A stretch of 44,726 bases of DNA from Nocardia suismassiliense (GCF_900269665.1 NZ_LT985361.1:4581496-4626221); one strand, 5' to 3'. Positions 32,380 to 41,472 are shown, counted from the stretch's first letter. Notes: generated by a model from the sequence alone, not told the origin. Translations and numbers: made by a program.

Positions 32380-33009
32380 TCAGGACCGATACAGCGAGCG
32401 GTACGCGGTGATCATCGCGACGCAGTGGTCGATGATCTCGTCGCGGGTGGCGCGCAGCGACCCGTTGAGCCACGCCGAGAACATGCCCGCGTTGCCACTG
32501 GCCATGGTCACCGCGGCGAGCCTGCGTTTGACCGGGTCGTCGATGTGGGAGAAGAGGTGGTCCTGCATGAGCCGGGTGAACACCGGCATCACCGAGATGG
32601 TGGTCTGGCCGAGCCCGGTACTGGAGTACGGCTCCACCAGGAACAGCCGGGATTTGCGCGGGTCGGCGAGCACCTTGTCGACCAGGATCCGGGCGAGCTC
32701 ACGGTCGCGCGACGGCTCGTCGGCCGCGGCGAACGCGGTCATCGGCTCCAGGAACTCCTCGGCGACCTGCCGGTAGAGCACGTCGAGCAGCTCGTCGCGG
32801 CTGGTGAAGCTCTCGTAGAAGTACCGGTCGGTGAGGTTGGCCCGCCGGCAGACCGCGCGCATGGTCACCCCGCTGGCGCCGGCCTCACCGATCAGATCGA
32901 GCGCGGCCTCGAGGAGCGCGCTGCGGCGGGCCTCCCTGCGTTCGGTCAGGGTCGTGCCGCCCCAGATCCGCGGGCCCGCGTCGTCGTCTGATTCCTGGGC
33001 TGATTGCAC
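32380..33009 (-). CDS. TetR family transcriptional regulator
   Basis: 209 aa. The HTH is at about residues 30-70 (SALLEAALDLIGEAGASGVT ... ANLTDRYFYESFTSRDELL). The ligand domain includes LFLVEPYSSTGLG and ends in GSLRATRDEIIDHCVAMI. The start is GTG with TAGTCT (33016-33021) 6 nt upstream, so a leaderless message is likely. It is on the same strand as the mgtC operon but separated by its promoter. Target unknown. Confidence 0.9.
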   Translation of the reverse strand: MQSAQESDDDAGPRIWGGTTLTERREARRSALLEAALDLIGEAGASGVTMRAVCRRANLTDRYFYESFTSRDELLDVLYRQVAEEFLEPMTAFAAADEPSRDRELARILVDKVLADPRKSRLFLVEPYSSTGLGQTTISVMPVFTRLMQDHLFSHIDDPVKRRLAAVTMASGNAGMFSAWLNGSLRATRDEIIDHCVAMITAYRSLYRS

Positions 33010-33117
33010 CGCACCAGACTAGTCCGCGGCGAGCCCGCCGACCCGCACCGCCCGACTTCGGGTCTTGCCGAAACGGATTCGGCACGCGGGTCGCCGGGCC
33101 TGCCTGCGGCGCGTCGG

Positions 33118-33525
33118 TCAGGGCAGGACGACGCAGACCGGACCGAGGTTGACCCCGTTGCCGACGGTGGCGGCGGTCGAGACGAACGCTCCCGAATTGT
33201 GCACCGCGTAGACGGTGTGATTGCCGGGGAGCAGCGGTGTCCACTTCGCGGTCACCGTGCCGGAGGCGGGCACGGTGATCCAGCCGCCGGGATCGAAGGT
33301 GCCGGTGGCGTCGAAGAAGCCGATGACGTCACCGGGGGTCGCGGTGGCCGTGGCGATGTAGCTGCAGGTGGTGCCGAACGCGGTGGAACTGCCGAAACTC
33401 AGGCCGGGTGCCACGCCGACGGCGGTGACGGCGGCGGGCGCGGCGGGTGCGGTGAGCACCAGGGCGGCGGTCATGGCACCGAAGGAGGTCAGTGCGGCGG
33501 CGACGGATTTCTTCGACCGGTACAT
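33118..33525 (-). CDS. Small secreted protein
   Basis: 135 aa. The N-terminus is a Sec signal peptide: basic SKKSV, hydrophobic AALTSFGAMTAALVLTAPAA, and probable cleavage after an Ala-x-Ala near residue 32. The mature part of about 100 residues has beta-strand character and two cysteines (GTTCSYIA, LGPVCVVLP). PASGTVTAKWTPLLPGNHTV looks like an Ig-like strand pattern. Similar small secreted proteins occur in Nocardia and Rhodococcus. No function known. Confidence 0.82.
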   Translation of the reverse strand: MYRSKKSVAAALTSFGAMTAALVLTAPAAPAAVTAVGVAPGLSFGSSTAFGTTCSYIATATATPGDVIGFFDATGTFDPGGWITVPASGTVTAKWTPLLPGNHTVYAVHNSGAFVSTAATVGNGVNLGPVCVVLP

Positions 33526-33640
33526 GAGGAATCTTCTCTCTCGGGCGTGAAATGGAGACGGCGCGGGCGTCCGCGCTCCCGAGTAGTCTCCGCGCGTCGC
33601 GAAAGAGACACGCCCGTAATGGCCGGATGACTCGCGCGCG

Positions 33641-34969
33641 TCACCCGCCACGTTCCAGCGGCAGGCCCGCGTCCCGCCAGGCGACGATGCCGCCCGCGAG
33701 GCTGCTCGCTCGGTAACCCGCCTGGGTGGCTCGGGTGGCGAACCGTAGCGACAGCTCGCCGACCGGGCAGACGAACACCACCGGCCGGGACCGGGGGAAC
33801 GGGATGCCCTGGGCGAACATCTCGTCCAGCTGGTCGTCGCGAATATTGAGCGCGCCGGGCACGTGCCCGATCCGGTAGGCCATCGCACCGCGGGTGTCCA
33901 CGATGGTCGGCTTGCCGGTGCGTTCCAACTCGGCCAGCTCATCGGGCGTCAAGGTCGGCGTGGCCGCCTGTTCGGCGGCGCTCGGGGGTGGTCGGCGCTC
34001 GGCGCGGTCGAACAGTTCCGGCCTGCGCTTCTTGATGTAGGACAAATACGGTTCCAGCCGGTCGCAGACGATGAATACGGCGACGATCGGGCCGTCCGGT
34101 CGGCGTGCCGAAACGTCCGGTACCGCAAGGGCTTCCAGGGCGGCCGCGTAGCTCGCGCCGCTGGTCGGCCCGGCCAGGATGCCGTAACCGGTGGCCAGCC
34201 GGAGGGTGGCGTCCACCGCGACGCCGGACTCGACGGTCACGATGTCGTCGTAGAAATCGGGCTGGAACAGCCCGACATCCCACATCTCACTCTCCGAACG
34301 GATACCGGGAATGAAGTCGGCGCGATCGGAAACCACTGCGACGGTGCGCAATTCGGGATTGTGCTTGCGCAGGTAGGTGGCGGTGCCTCTGGTCGACCCG
34401 GTCGTGCCGAGCCCGCCGATCAGGTAGTCGACCCGGTTGATGCCGTCGGCGGCCAGGTCCTCGTGGATCTCCCGGCCGGTGCCGTGGTGATGCGCCTCGA
34501 TGTTCTTCTCGTTGGTGTACTGCGAGGCGTGGTAATAGGCGTCGGGCTGCTGTGCCATCGTCGCCTCGATCACCGAGTACACGTCGTTCGGCGTGGTCGG
34601 GTCGGGGCACTCGGACAGGCCGGGCAGCTCGACGATCTCAGTGCCCAACAGCTGCAACAGTTCTCGTACCTCGGTGACCTTGATCCGGTTGGTCACCGCG
34701 CGCAAGCCGATGCCGTGCATCGCGCCGAGCACCCGCAGCGCCTTCGCGGTATTGCCGCTGGACGCCTCGATGAAGCTCTGCCCGCCGGCCCGGATGGCGT
34801 CGAGCTCGTCGCGGATCATGCCCCAGGCCACCCGGTCCTTGACCGAGCCGAAGGGGTTGTGCGACTCCAGCTTCGCGTACAACTCGACATCGGGCAGACC
34901 GTGCACGGCGGGATCGAGCCGTAGCAGGGGAGTGTTGCCGATGAGTTCGGTGATGTGGTCGTAGCGCAT
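33641..34969 (-). CDS. PLP-dependent cysteine-synthase homologue fused to a rhodanese domain
   Basis: 442 aa. The N-terminal 1-320 are a fold-type II PLP enzyme: GNTPLLRL, NPFGSVKDR (Schiff-base Lys44), EASSGNTAKAL and AGPTSGASYAA. It resembles cysteine synthase and 2,3-diaminopropionate synthases such as SbnA. Residues about 340-442 form a rhodanese domain with the loop CPVGELS (Cys401), suited to accept or hand over a persulfide sulfur. The fusion suggests that the enzyme adds persulfide sulfur, rather than sulfide, to an activated amino acid; this is inference. The ATG shares one base with the stop of the decarboxylase gene (TGATG). Last gene of a four-gene coupled operon. Confidence 0.9.
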   Translation of the reverse strand: MRYDHITELIGNTPLLRLDPAVHGLPDVELYAKLESHNPFGSVKDRVAWGMIRDELDAIRAGGQSFIEASSGNTAKALRVLGAMHGIGLRAVTNRIKVTEVRELLQLLGTEIVELPGLSECPDPTTPNDVYSVIEATMAQQPDAYYHASQYTNEKNIEAHHHGTGREIHEDLAADGINRVDYLIGGLGTTGSTRGTATYLRKHNPELRTVAVVSDRADFIPGIRSESEMWDVGLFQPDFYDDIVTVESGVAVDATLRLATGYGILAGPTSGASYAAALEALAVPDVSARRPDGPIVAVFIVCDRLEPYLSYIKKRRPELFDRAERRPPPSAAEQAATPTLTPDELAELERTGKPTIVDTRGAMAYRIGHVPGALNIRDDQLDEMFAQGIPFPRSRPVVFVCPVGELSLRFATRATQAGYRASSLAGGIVAWRDAGLPLERGG

Positions 34970-36555
34970 CAGGGCGCCCCGCTGGGTCGGTGCGGCACCG
35001 GCGGACGCCACGGCCCGCGCGGCGGGGTGCGCCGCTGCGGTGGCAGCGCGACCGAGAGGTGCGGCTCGTAGTCGGCATCGCGGTACACCTGGAAGCTGCC
35101 CGCCCGGTGCGCCACCGCCAGCTTGATCGGCGGCGGCCGCATCGACGCCGTCGCCGCGGACAGGTCCATGTGATAGGCGGCGGTATTGGGGAACACCACC
35201 AGATCGCCGGCGCGCGGCCGTTCCGGCAGCCACACCTTGTGATTGGTGATCAGGTCCCGCTCCAGACAGAGCCGGCCCGCGAAATACACACCCACGGGCC
35301 CGGTTTCGGTCACCGGATGCAGACTCGGCGCGGTGTCGCCCGCGCCACGGGTCGGCACCACCGCACCGTCCGGCGGCACCGGCGAGGACGGCCGGTGCGC
35401 GGTGCTCGGCAGAATGATCGGATCCACCATCACCTCCTGGTCGGCCGGGGTCACCGAGTCGCGGCTGAGATCGACATTGACCAGCACGCTGCCGTCGGCG
35501 AGCTCCTTGACGAAGTCGACCCGGGCCACCGTCGCACCCGCGTGGTCGAGCAGCGCTTTGCCCGGCTCCAGCCACACTTCGAGCAAGTTGTCCGAGGCGA
35601 CCTCCGCGACGGTGCGCCCGCCGTGGCGCTCCAGCGGGGCGGTGAGCAGATCGTCGAGCATCCTGGTGGCGGGAATCGTGTTGGCGTACTTGTGGAACAC
35701 CGGAGTGCCGTGCACCGCGCCATTGGCGACGTGGTATCCGAAAGTGTTGCTGCCCCAGCTCATCGGTTCGCCGCGGCCCAGTAATGATTCGCGCAGCGCG
35801 CGCACATAACCGTCGAACCGATCGGCGTCCTCGGTGAAGACCTGCCGGAAGCCGCCGCCGATATTCAGCACGGTCGGTGTCAGCCCGTAACCGTAGGCCC
35901 GTTCGATCAGCGCCAGGCAGGCGTCGATCGCGCGGACCCGTTCGCCGAGGTCGCCGGAGTCCAGATGAAAAGCGAAGCCGAGCAGGTCGATTCGGCTGCG
36001 ATGCGCCGAGAGCACGTCGAACGCCCGCTGCATATGCGCGAGCGGCACCCCGAAGCGACTGATCTGGCCCTCGTCGAAACCGGAAACCCGCAGCAGCACC
36101 GGCACTTTGGCACGGTCGCCGGCCAGCTCCGCGATGCGCCGGAGCTCCCAGAGATTGTCCACATTGATCGTGACGCCGCAGTCGATCAGATCGCGCAGGA
36201 AGACTTCACCTTTCGGCCCGGTCACCTCGATCCGCATCGGCCCGAACCCGCCGCCGATCGCACTCGCCAGCTCCTGCGGGGAGGCGACATCGATACAGAT
36301 CTTGGCGTACTCGGCCGCCCGCACGAAGGCGCGCGACTGATTGGCCTTGTGCGCGTAGCAGATTCGATGCCGCGGCAGTCCGCGGTCGAGTACCTCGCGG
36401 AATTGCCGCACGTTCTCCGCGTACACCTGGGGAAACACCAGGTGCACCGGGGAGCCGAACCGGATCAGGGTCTCCGCCACCGCATCCGGGGTATCGAGGA
36501 AGGCACGCACCAGCGGATGCAGCTTCGCGGGTAGCGCCGGTAACGGTGCCGTCAT
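34969..36555 (-). CDS. Y4yA-like fold-type III PLP enzyme (amino-acid decarboxylase homologue)
   Basis: 528 aa. Alanine-racemase/ornithine-DAP-decarboxylase fold: CYAHKAN (Schiff-base Lys70), VASPQEL, FHLDSGD where the family usually has HxGS, NIGGGFR (233-235 phosphate loop), LEPGKALL (330-333), GRLCLERD (Cys430, dimer-interface active-site Cys) and NTAAYHMD (Tyr461). It seems able to bind PLP. From memory it best resembles the Y4yA family, which in Rhizobium NGR234 stands next to a cysteine-synthase-like gene, as here. The C-terminal 30 residues are Pro/Arg-rich. The start overlaps the preceding gene by ATGA. Decarboxylase, racemase or another reaction is possible. Confidence 0.87.
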   Translation of the reverse strand: MTAPLPALPAKLHPLVRAFLDTPDAVAETLIRFGSPVHLVFPQVYAENVRQFREVLDRGLPRHRICYAHKANQSRAFVRAAEYAKICIDVASPQELASAIGGGFGPMRIEVTGPKGEVFLRDLIDCGVTINVDNLWELRRIAELAGDRAKVPVLLRVSGFDEGQISRFGVPLAHMQRAFDVLSAHRSRIDLLGFAFHLDSGDLGERVRAIDACLALIERAYGYGLTPTVLNIGGGFRQVFTEDADRFDGYVRALRESLLGRGEPMSWGSNTFGYHVANGAVHGTPVFHKYANTIPATRMLDDLLTAPLERHGGRTVAEVASDNLLEVWLEPGKALLDHAGATVARVDFVKELADGSVLVNVDLSRDSVTPADQEVMVDPIILPSTAHRPSSPVPPDGAVVPTRGAGDTAPSLHPVTETGPVGVYFAGRLCLERDLITNHKVWLPERPRAGDLVVFPNTAAYHMDLSAATASMRPPPIKLAVAHRAGSFQVYRDADYEPHLSVALPPQRRTPPRGPWRPPVPHRPSGAP

Positions 36556-37841
36556 ACCGCGGTTTCCGACGGCTCGGCGGTCCTGGCGCCCTCCGCCGCG
36601 CGTTCCGGCTGCTCCGCGACCGGGTTGTAGCCACCGTCCCGGATGGCCTCGAAGGCCCTGGCCCGGTTACGCGGGCTACGGAATTCGGCGACCACCCGCT
36701 TGCTGATCAGGTCGATCTCGACCACCCGGATGTCCATCGACTCCAGCACCCCGCCGATGGTCCGGACACAGTGCTTACAGGTCATGTCCGGCACGTAGAA
36801 CACCTGATCTTCGGCGGTGGCGGCGCGATCGGCGGTGTCCTCGTCCAGCGCGGCGCTCACCTCGACGAGCTCGCATCGGGCGACGGCCTGGGTGAACACC
36901 GTGACGAACTGGTCGACCACCACCGGCAGGACGGTGTAGTGCCCGCCGCCGAGGTGATGCGGCATCGCAGCCAAGCAGGCGGGCCGGGTCCCCGCAGGCA
37001 GCAGCGCGTACTGACGCGAGATGAGGTCGAGGTCGTCGTGATATTTGGCGAGCGCCGCCGCGATGCTGAGCCCTTCGACGTGGGTGGCTCGGCGCATCAC
37101 GGTGTGTGCGTCGGCGATCGTCGCGTCCTTCATCGCCCGCAGCGTCGCGACGGTCTCCGCGGAGTAGCGCACCGTGCCGTCCGGCTGCGCGATCAGTGTC
37201 ACCGGGATCATCCCGCGCCGATAGGTCGACGCCTGCAACTCCCAATACCAGCGGGTGGCGACGGCCGAGAAGAGGCCGGATTCGCGCATGCCGAGCGCGA
37301 GTTCGATGGCGCTGCGATACGGCGTCTGCCTGGCCAGCAGGGCATGCTGGGCCAGCGCCCGCCCGGCGGCCTCGATGCCGACCCGGAAGATATCCATCGG
37401 CTCGTGATCGGTGGTGGTGCCGTCGAGTACCGCGTGCGCGCGCGGGCCGAGCGCGGAAATGCGTTCGGCGAAAGCGGTATTGGCGTCGAGCGCGTGCCAC
37501 AGCGCCAGCACGGTCTCGCGCATGGCGATCGGTACCAGCGGGCCGAGGCCGTCGGCGCGGTAGTGGCCGGTGTTCGGGATGCCGTCGCTGTCGGTCCAGG
37601 TGATCCGGTGGGTGGCGCTGGTGACCTGATAGGGCCGGCACGGTCGCATGAACCGCTCCAGGTACAACCGCTGCGAGTAGGTCAGGTGACTGTTCGGCTC
37701 GGTATGCAGTGCGGTGCAGGTGAATTCGAACCTGCGCTGCTCGGGGACGGCTACCGGTGTCGCGAACAGCCCCGGCTGTGCCAGCTCGGCGAGCACCCGG
37801 GACGCGGCTCGCCGGTCGTAGCGCGGGGTGTCCATTGTCAT
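36552..37841 (-). CDS. Uncharacterised protein with C-terminal HMA metal-binding domain
   Basis: 429 aa. Residues 1-345 match no family I recognise. The region is mainly helical and rich in His, with recurrent aromatic motifs (TATRWYWELQASTYRRG, MPHHLGGGHYTVLP, ALWHALDANTAF). Residues about 347-410 are a heavy-metal-associated domain with YVPDMTCKHC (Cys355, Cys358), the Cu/Zn-binding loop of CopZ/Atx1 proteins. ATG 37841 overlaps the stop of the aminotransferase-like gene (ATGA), and its own stop overlaps the next start. It may be the metal-dependent or carrier component of the pathway. The N-terminal part could be an oxygenase or a ligase of a new type; nothing in the sequence settles this. 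Confidence 0.82.
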   Translation of the reverse strand: MTMDTPRYDRRAASRVLAELAQPGLFATPVAVPEQRRFEFTCTALHTEPNSHLTYSQRLYLERFMRPCRPYQVTSATHRITWTDSDGIPNTGHYRADGLGPLVPIAMRETVLALWHALDANTAFAERISALGPRAHAVLDGTTTDHEPMDIFRVGIEAAGRALAQHALLARQTPYRSAIELALGMRESGLFSAVATRWYWELQASTYRRGMIPVTLIAQPDGTVRYSAETVATLRAMKDATIADAHTVMRRATHVEGLSIAAALAKYHDDLDLISRQYALLPAGTRPACLAAMPHHLGGGHYTVLPVVVDQFVTVFTQAVARCELVEVSAALDEDTADRAATAEDQVFYVPDMTCKHCVRTIGGVLESMDIRVVEIDLISKRVVAEFRSPRNRARAFEAIRDGGYNPVAEQPERAAEGARTAEPSETAV

Positions 37842-39130
37842 CTGACCTCCTCGGCAATCATCATGACGCACTTGGTGAATCGGTCGATCTCGTCGGCGGT
37901 GTTGTAGATATGGGTGCTGACCCGCACCGAGTCGTCGGCCTGCGCGCCGTCGGCGGCCGTGCAATGCAGGCCGGTGCGTACCAGGAAACCCAGTTCGCTC
38001 AGCACGAAGCCGAGGTCGGTCGCGGTGATCCCGTCGAGGGTGAACGAGACGATGCCGTAGCCGACCGGGGACGGCGTAAATGCGGGCCCCGGCAGGAATT
38101 CGAGTCCGTCGATCGGCCGGAGGGTGTCGATGAGCCGCACCGTGAGCTCGCGATTGTGCGCGGCGATGGCGCCGATATCGAACGACTCCAGCACCTCCAG
38201 CGCGCTGCCGAACGCGAGAATGCCGGGGATGTTGTGGGTACCGCCCTCGAGTAGCGCGGGCATCGCCGCTGGGACAAGCCCGGCCTCGCTCACCAGCACC
38301 CCCGAGTTGCCGCCGGGCAGGAAGGGCACCAGCTTATCGTGTACTCGCCTGTGGCAGTAGAGGATTCCGGTTCCCGGTGCGCCGAACATCTTGTGCGCGG
38401 CGAAGATTGCGAAATCCGCGCCGAGCTCGGTCACATCCACCGGTACGTGCCCGCCGCTCTGGCTGCAGTCGACGCACAGCAGAATCGCGGGGTCCAGCTT
38501 GCCGCGCAAGGGTGCCAGAGTCGTCAGCCCGCCGTACACGTGATGCAGGTGGCTGGCAGTGATCAGTCGGGTGCGCGGGGTGACCTTGGCGAGGATGTCG
38601 GCGGTGTCCGCCTCGCCACCGGCGGTCACCCGGGAGGGGATCAGCTCGATCCGGCGCCCGAAGCGGGCGAGCAGCCCGCGTAGGTGATGCCAGGGATGCA
38701 CGTTCGACGCGTGATCGGCTGGGCTGTACAGGATTTCGTCGCCGTCCTCCAATACGGCCAGCCCCCAGGAGAGAGTGACGGCGTTGAGCGCCGCGGTGGC
38801 GCCGCCGGTGAAGACCACCTCGTCCGGGTGCTCGGCGCCGATGAAGGCCGCGGTGCGGTCCCGGATTCTGCTCAAACGGGTGGTGAGGCTGGTCGCCCAC
38901 GGGTACGTGCCGCGTCCGGCGTTGGCGGTGCGTGAGCTGTGATAACGGTGAATGGTCTCGATGACCGGCAGCGGCTTCTGCGTGGTCGCGGCGCTGTCCA
39001 GATAGATCTCGGTGGAGTCGGCGAGTGCGGGAAAAAGCTTGCGGATGTCGGCAGGGGCGTGCGCCGCCGCCGGCGATAGTCGTCCGGCCGAGGCCCGCGC
39101 GAAATGCGGCCTCGAGGCATGGGATCGCAA
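37838..39130 (-). CDS. Class V aminotransferase / cysteine desulfurase-like (SufS type) enzyme
   Basis: 430 aa from TTG 39130. Fold-type I PLP enzyme: IYLDSAATTQKPLPVIE, HASNVHPW, CVDCSQSGGHVPVD, AAHKMFGAPGTGILY (Schiff-base Lys247) and RTGLHCTA (Cys390, the persulfide-forming Cys of group II desulfurases). It can thus probably take sulfur from cysteine and feed the rhodanese domain encoded at the end of the operon. No suf genes adjoin, so a pathway role is more likely than Fe-S assembly. TTG is chosen because GGAGGGAG stands 7 nt upstream; the next in-frame GTG (39160) lacks a ribosome-binding site. Confidence 0.88.
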   Translation of the reverse strand: MRSHASRPHFARASAGRLSPAAAHAPADIRKLFPALADSTEIYLDSAATTQKPLPVIETIHRYHSSRTANAGRGTYPWATSLTTRLSRIRDRTAAFIGAEHPDEVVFTGGATAALNAVTLSWGLAVLEDGDEILYSPADHASNVHPWHHLRGLLARFGRRIELIPSRVTAGGEADTADILAKVTPRTRLITASHLHHVYGGLTTLAPLRGKLDPAILLCVDCSQSGGHVPVDVTELGADFAIFAAHKMFGAPGTGILYCHRRVHDKLVPFLPGGNSGVLVSEAGLVPAAMPALLEGGTHNIPGILAFGSALEVLESFDIGAIAAHNRELTVRLIDTLRPIDGLEFLPGPAFTPSPVGYGIVSFTLDGITATDLGFVLSELGFLVRTGLHCTAADGAQADDSVRVSTHIYNTADEIDRFTKCVMMIAEEVR

Positions 39131-39252
39131 CGTGACGCTCCCTCCGCAAAACCGCTTCACAAGGTGCGTTGGACGCCACCAACGATACGCACTTCTGGCA
39201 GGTCTTCGAAGGATTCTCGTGGGCAACGGGTTTCACCTACTAGGGTGGAGCC

Positions 39253-39675
39253 ATGTCTTTGACCTTGAAAGAGCGTCAAGAGTTCCTCGCACAGCCGCAT
39301 GTCGCGGCCCTGTCGGTGGCGGGTGGTCCCGACCGGGGTCCGCTGTCGGTGCCCATCTGGTATCAATACGAGCCCGGCGGCGAGCCGTGGGTGATGACCG
39401 GGGCCGATTCGCGCAAGCTGCGGTTGATCCAGGAGTCCGGCCGGTTCACGCTGCTGGTGCAGCGCACAGAACCGACCACTCGGTATGTTGCGGTGGAGGG
39501 TCCGGTCGCCAAGATCATCCCGCTCACCGAGGAGCTGCACGTGGAGATGGTGCGGCGCTACCTGACCGGCGATGCCGTCGACCACTATCTGAAGCAGGCG
39601 GAAGGCTTCGGCGATCAGGTCGTGGTGTACCTGCGGCCCGAGCACTGGCTGTCCGCCGACCTCGGCGGCGTGTGA
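39253..39675 (+). CDS. Pyridoxamine-5'-phosphate-oxidase-like (PPOX) flavin/F420-binding protein
   Basis: 140 aa split-barrel protein. The order PHVAALSVAG, GPLSVPIWYQYEPGG, WVMTGADSRKLRLI and RFTLLVQRTEPTTRYVAVEGP is typical of actinobacterial PPOX-class oxidoreductases, which bind F420, FMN or haem. It ends with VVVYLRPEHWLSADLG. Substrate unknown. It is divergent from the four-gene PLP operon (122 bp between starts), and GGTGGAG lies close before its ATG. Confidence 0.88.
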   Translation: MSLTLKERQEFLAQPHVAALSVAGGPDRGPLSVPIWYQYEPGGEPWVMTGADSRKLRLIQESGRFTLLVQRTEPTTRYVAVEGPVAKIIPLTEELHVEMVRRYLTGDAVDHYLKQAEGFGDQVVVYLRPEHWLSADLGGV

Positions 39676-39685
39676 GCCGACCGGC

Positions 39686-40120
39686 TCAGTACTTGCCCTG
39701 GAGGTACTCGACCAGGTGCTGACGCTCGGTGGTCAGTTCGGAGATCGCGCTCTTCACCACATCGCCGATACTGACGATGCCGATCAGCCGGCCCTGGTCG
39801 ATCACCGGCAGGTGCCGAATTCGATGCTCTGTCATCGTATTTCGTAGCCCGTCGACGCGGTCGTCGGGCGCGCAGGTGCGCACGTCGGTGGTCATGATCT
39901 CCGACACCGGGGTATCGAGTAGCTCCGCACCGCGCGCATGCAGGTTACGCACCACGTCGCGTTCGGAGATGATCCCGACGATCCCTTCGCCGTCACGTGA
40001 CACGACAACCGCACCGATATTGTGCTCGGCCAGCGTGGCCAGCAGGCTTCGAATTGTCGTGTCGGGCGCGACCATTGCTACGTCGCTACCTTTTCTGCGC
40101 AAGATCTCGGCTATTCGCAT
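39686..40120 (-). CDS. Two-CBS-domain protein
   Basis: 144 aa made of two CBS domains (about 5-62 and 72-130): TIRSLLATLAEHNIGAVVVS, GIVGIISERDVV, then MTTDVRTCAPDD, HRIRHLPVIDQG and LIGIVSIGDVV. Such stand-alone pairs bind adenine nucleotides and regulate other proteins. The ATG at 40120 is preferred (GGTGA 5 nt upstream, protein begins MRIAEILRRKG as in relatives); an ATG at 40132 is possible. It converges with the PPOX gene. Confidence 0.9.
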   Translation of the reverse strand: MRIAEILRRKGSDVAMVAPDTTIRSLLATLAEHNIGAVVVSRDGEGIVGIISERDVVRNLHARGAELLDTPVSEIMTTDVRTCAPDDRVDGLRNTMTEHRIRHLPVIDQGRLIGIVSIGDVVKSAISELTTERQHLVEYLQGKY

Positions 40121-40212
40121 GCTGTCACCCATCCAGATGTCTGCGGCAGTTTCAGGATCCCAAGTTCGGGCGCTGGTGACCAGCACGAATCAGTTACAGG
40201 GTCACGGGGTGG

Positions 40213-41472
40213 TCACAGGCGGCGGGTGACACTGCGGTCCAGATCGCGGGCGAGCAGTGCGATGGCGGCCTGCGAGATGCCGGCCGAGGTGGCCAGGTCG
40301 ATGGTGGTGAGCTGCGCGATGCGGCGTAGTCGGTAGTCGACGGTGTTGGGGTGCACGTAGAGCTGACGGGCGGTGAGCTGGCGGTTCATATCGTTGCCCA
40401 GATAGGCGCGCATGGTTTCGAAGAGTTCGGCGTGCGCTTCCAGCGGATCGAGGATGGTGGCGATCCGCCGGGTCGCCGGCCCACCGCGGGTGAGTTGGTA
40501 CTCCACCGCCAGATCGGCCATGTGATAAAGGCCAGGGGGCTTGCCACCCACCCGAACCAGATTGAGTAGTTCGTGCGCTTGGTCGGCGGATTCGGGGATC
40601 TCGTCGGTGTCGCAGGCGACGACGGTCGCGGTGAGCGGCACTTCGGCGGCCTCGGCGAGTTGCGCGAGAGTCTCGGCGGTGAGCGGGGTTTCGCCGTCGT
40701 CCACCGGGATGAGCATGGTGCCGCCCTTGGTGCTGAGCAATGCCAGCGCCCGCGAGGCGAACACGGTGGCCAAGGCCGATTGCAGCCTGCGTAGTTTGCG
40801 CCGGGCCGCGACGTTCGCGTCGACCCGCGGATCGCGTTCGTCCGGATGTTCCGAAAGCGATAGGGCCACTACCTGATACGCGTCGGCGATCGGGATGCCC
40901 GCCTGCCTGGCCAGGGCCGAACTGCCGCGCCCGCTCAGCAGCGCCGAGGCCAGCGTCTGTGCGGCGGTCTGGTGTTCCTTGGCGACGAGATGCTGTTCGT
41001 CGACGTAGGCGTCGGCCACGGCGGCGGTGACGGCGGCCAATAGTTCCAGCATGAGATCGGTGGCGACCAGCAGTTCGTTGACGTCATCGGCCCTGGCCGG
41101 GGCGGTGACCAGGCCGAACGCGATGCGCACGCCTTCGTGGTAACCGCGCAGAATGGTGCTGAGCGGGACGCCTTCGCGGGCCCACTGGGCGGCGGCCTCG
41201 CGCACCTCGCCGAGTTGTTCGTCGCCGGGAACGGTACGCCGGTCGAACATTTCGGCCACCAGGCCAAGACAGGTGCGGGTGAGTTTGGTGACGTCACCGC
41301 GCAATTGTTCGCCCGGCAGGGTGCGGCACGGCGCCATGCAGGTGGCGAAGTAACCCACCATCCGCGAGGCGACTCGATCGGTGTTCTGCAGTGGCACCGA
41401 GGCCAGCTGGCCACCGATTTCGAGCGCCGATTCTGGCGAATCGGGGGATAGATGCAGCGCGGAGAAGGTCAT
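40213..41472 (-). CDS. PucR/CdaR-type transcriptional regulator
   Basis: 419 aa. The C-terminal HTH_30 domain is complete (NRQLTARQLYVHPNTVDYRL). The middle region has GGEF-like character (LTRGGPATRRIATILDPLEAH). The N-terminal half is helical with EVREAAAQWAREGVPLSTIL and LRGYHEGVRIAF, as in many Nocardia/Rhodococcus PucR regulators. GGAG stands 8 nt before ATG 41472; an extension to 41532 has no support. Target genes unknown. Confidence 0.9.
   Translation of the reverse strand: MTFSALHLSPDSPESALEIGGQLASVPLQNTDRVASRMVGYFATCMAPCRTLPGEQLRGDVTKLTRTCLGLVAEMFDRRTVPGDEQLGEVREAAAQWAREGVPLSTILRGYHEGVRIAFGLVTAPARADDVNELLVATDLMLELLAAVTAAVADAYVDEQHLVAKEHQTAAQTLASALLSGRGSSALARQAGIPIADAYQVVALSLSEHPDERDPRVDANVAARRKLRRLQSALATVFASRALALLSTKGGTMLIPVDDGETPLTAETLAQLAEAAEVPLTATVVACDTDEIPESADQAHELLNLVRVGGKPPGLYHMADLAVEYQLTRGGPATRRIATILDPLEAHAELFETMRAYLGNDMNRQLTARQLYVHPNTVDYRLRRIAQLTTIDLATSAGISQAAIALLARDLDRSVTRRL

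Noticed and set aside
37838..39130. Housekeeping SufS of the Fe-S assembly system
   Set aside because: No sufB, C, D, U or T genes adjacent; it is coupled to the HMA/PLP operon instead.
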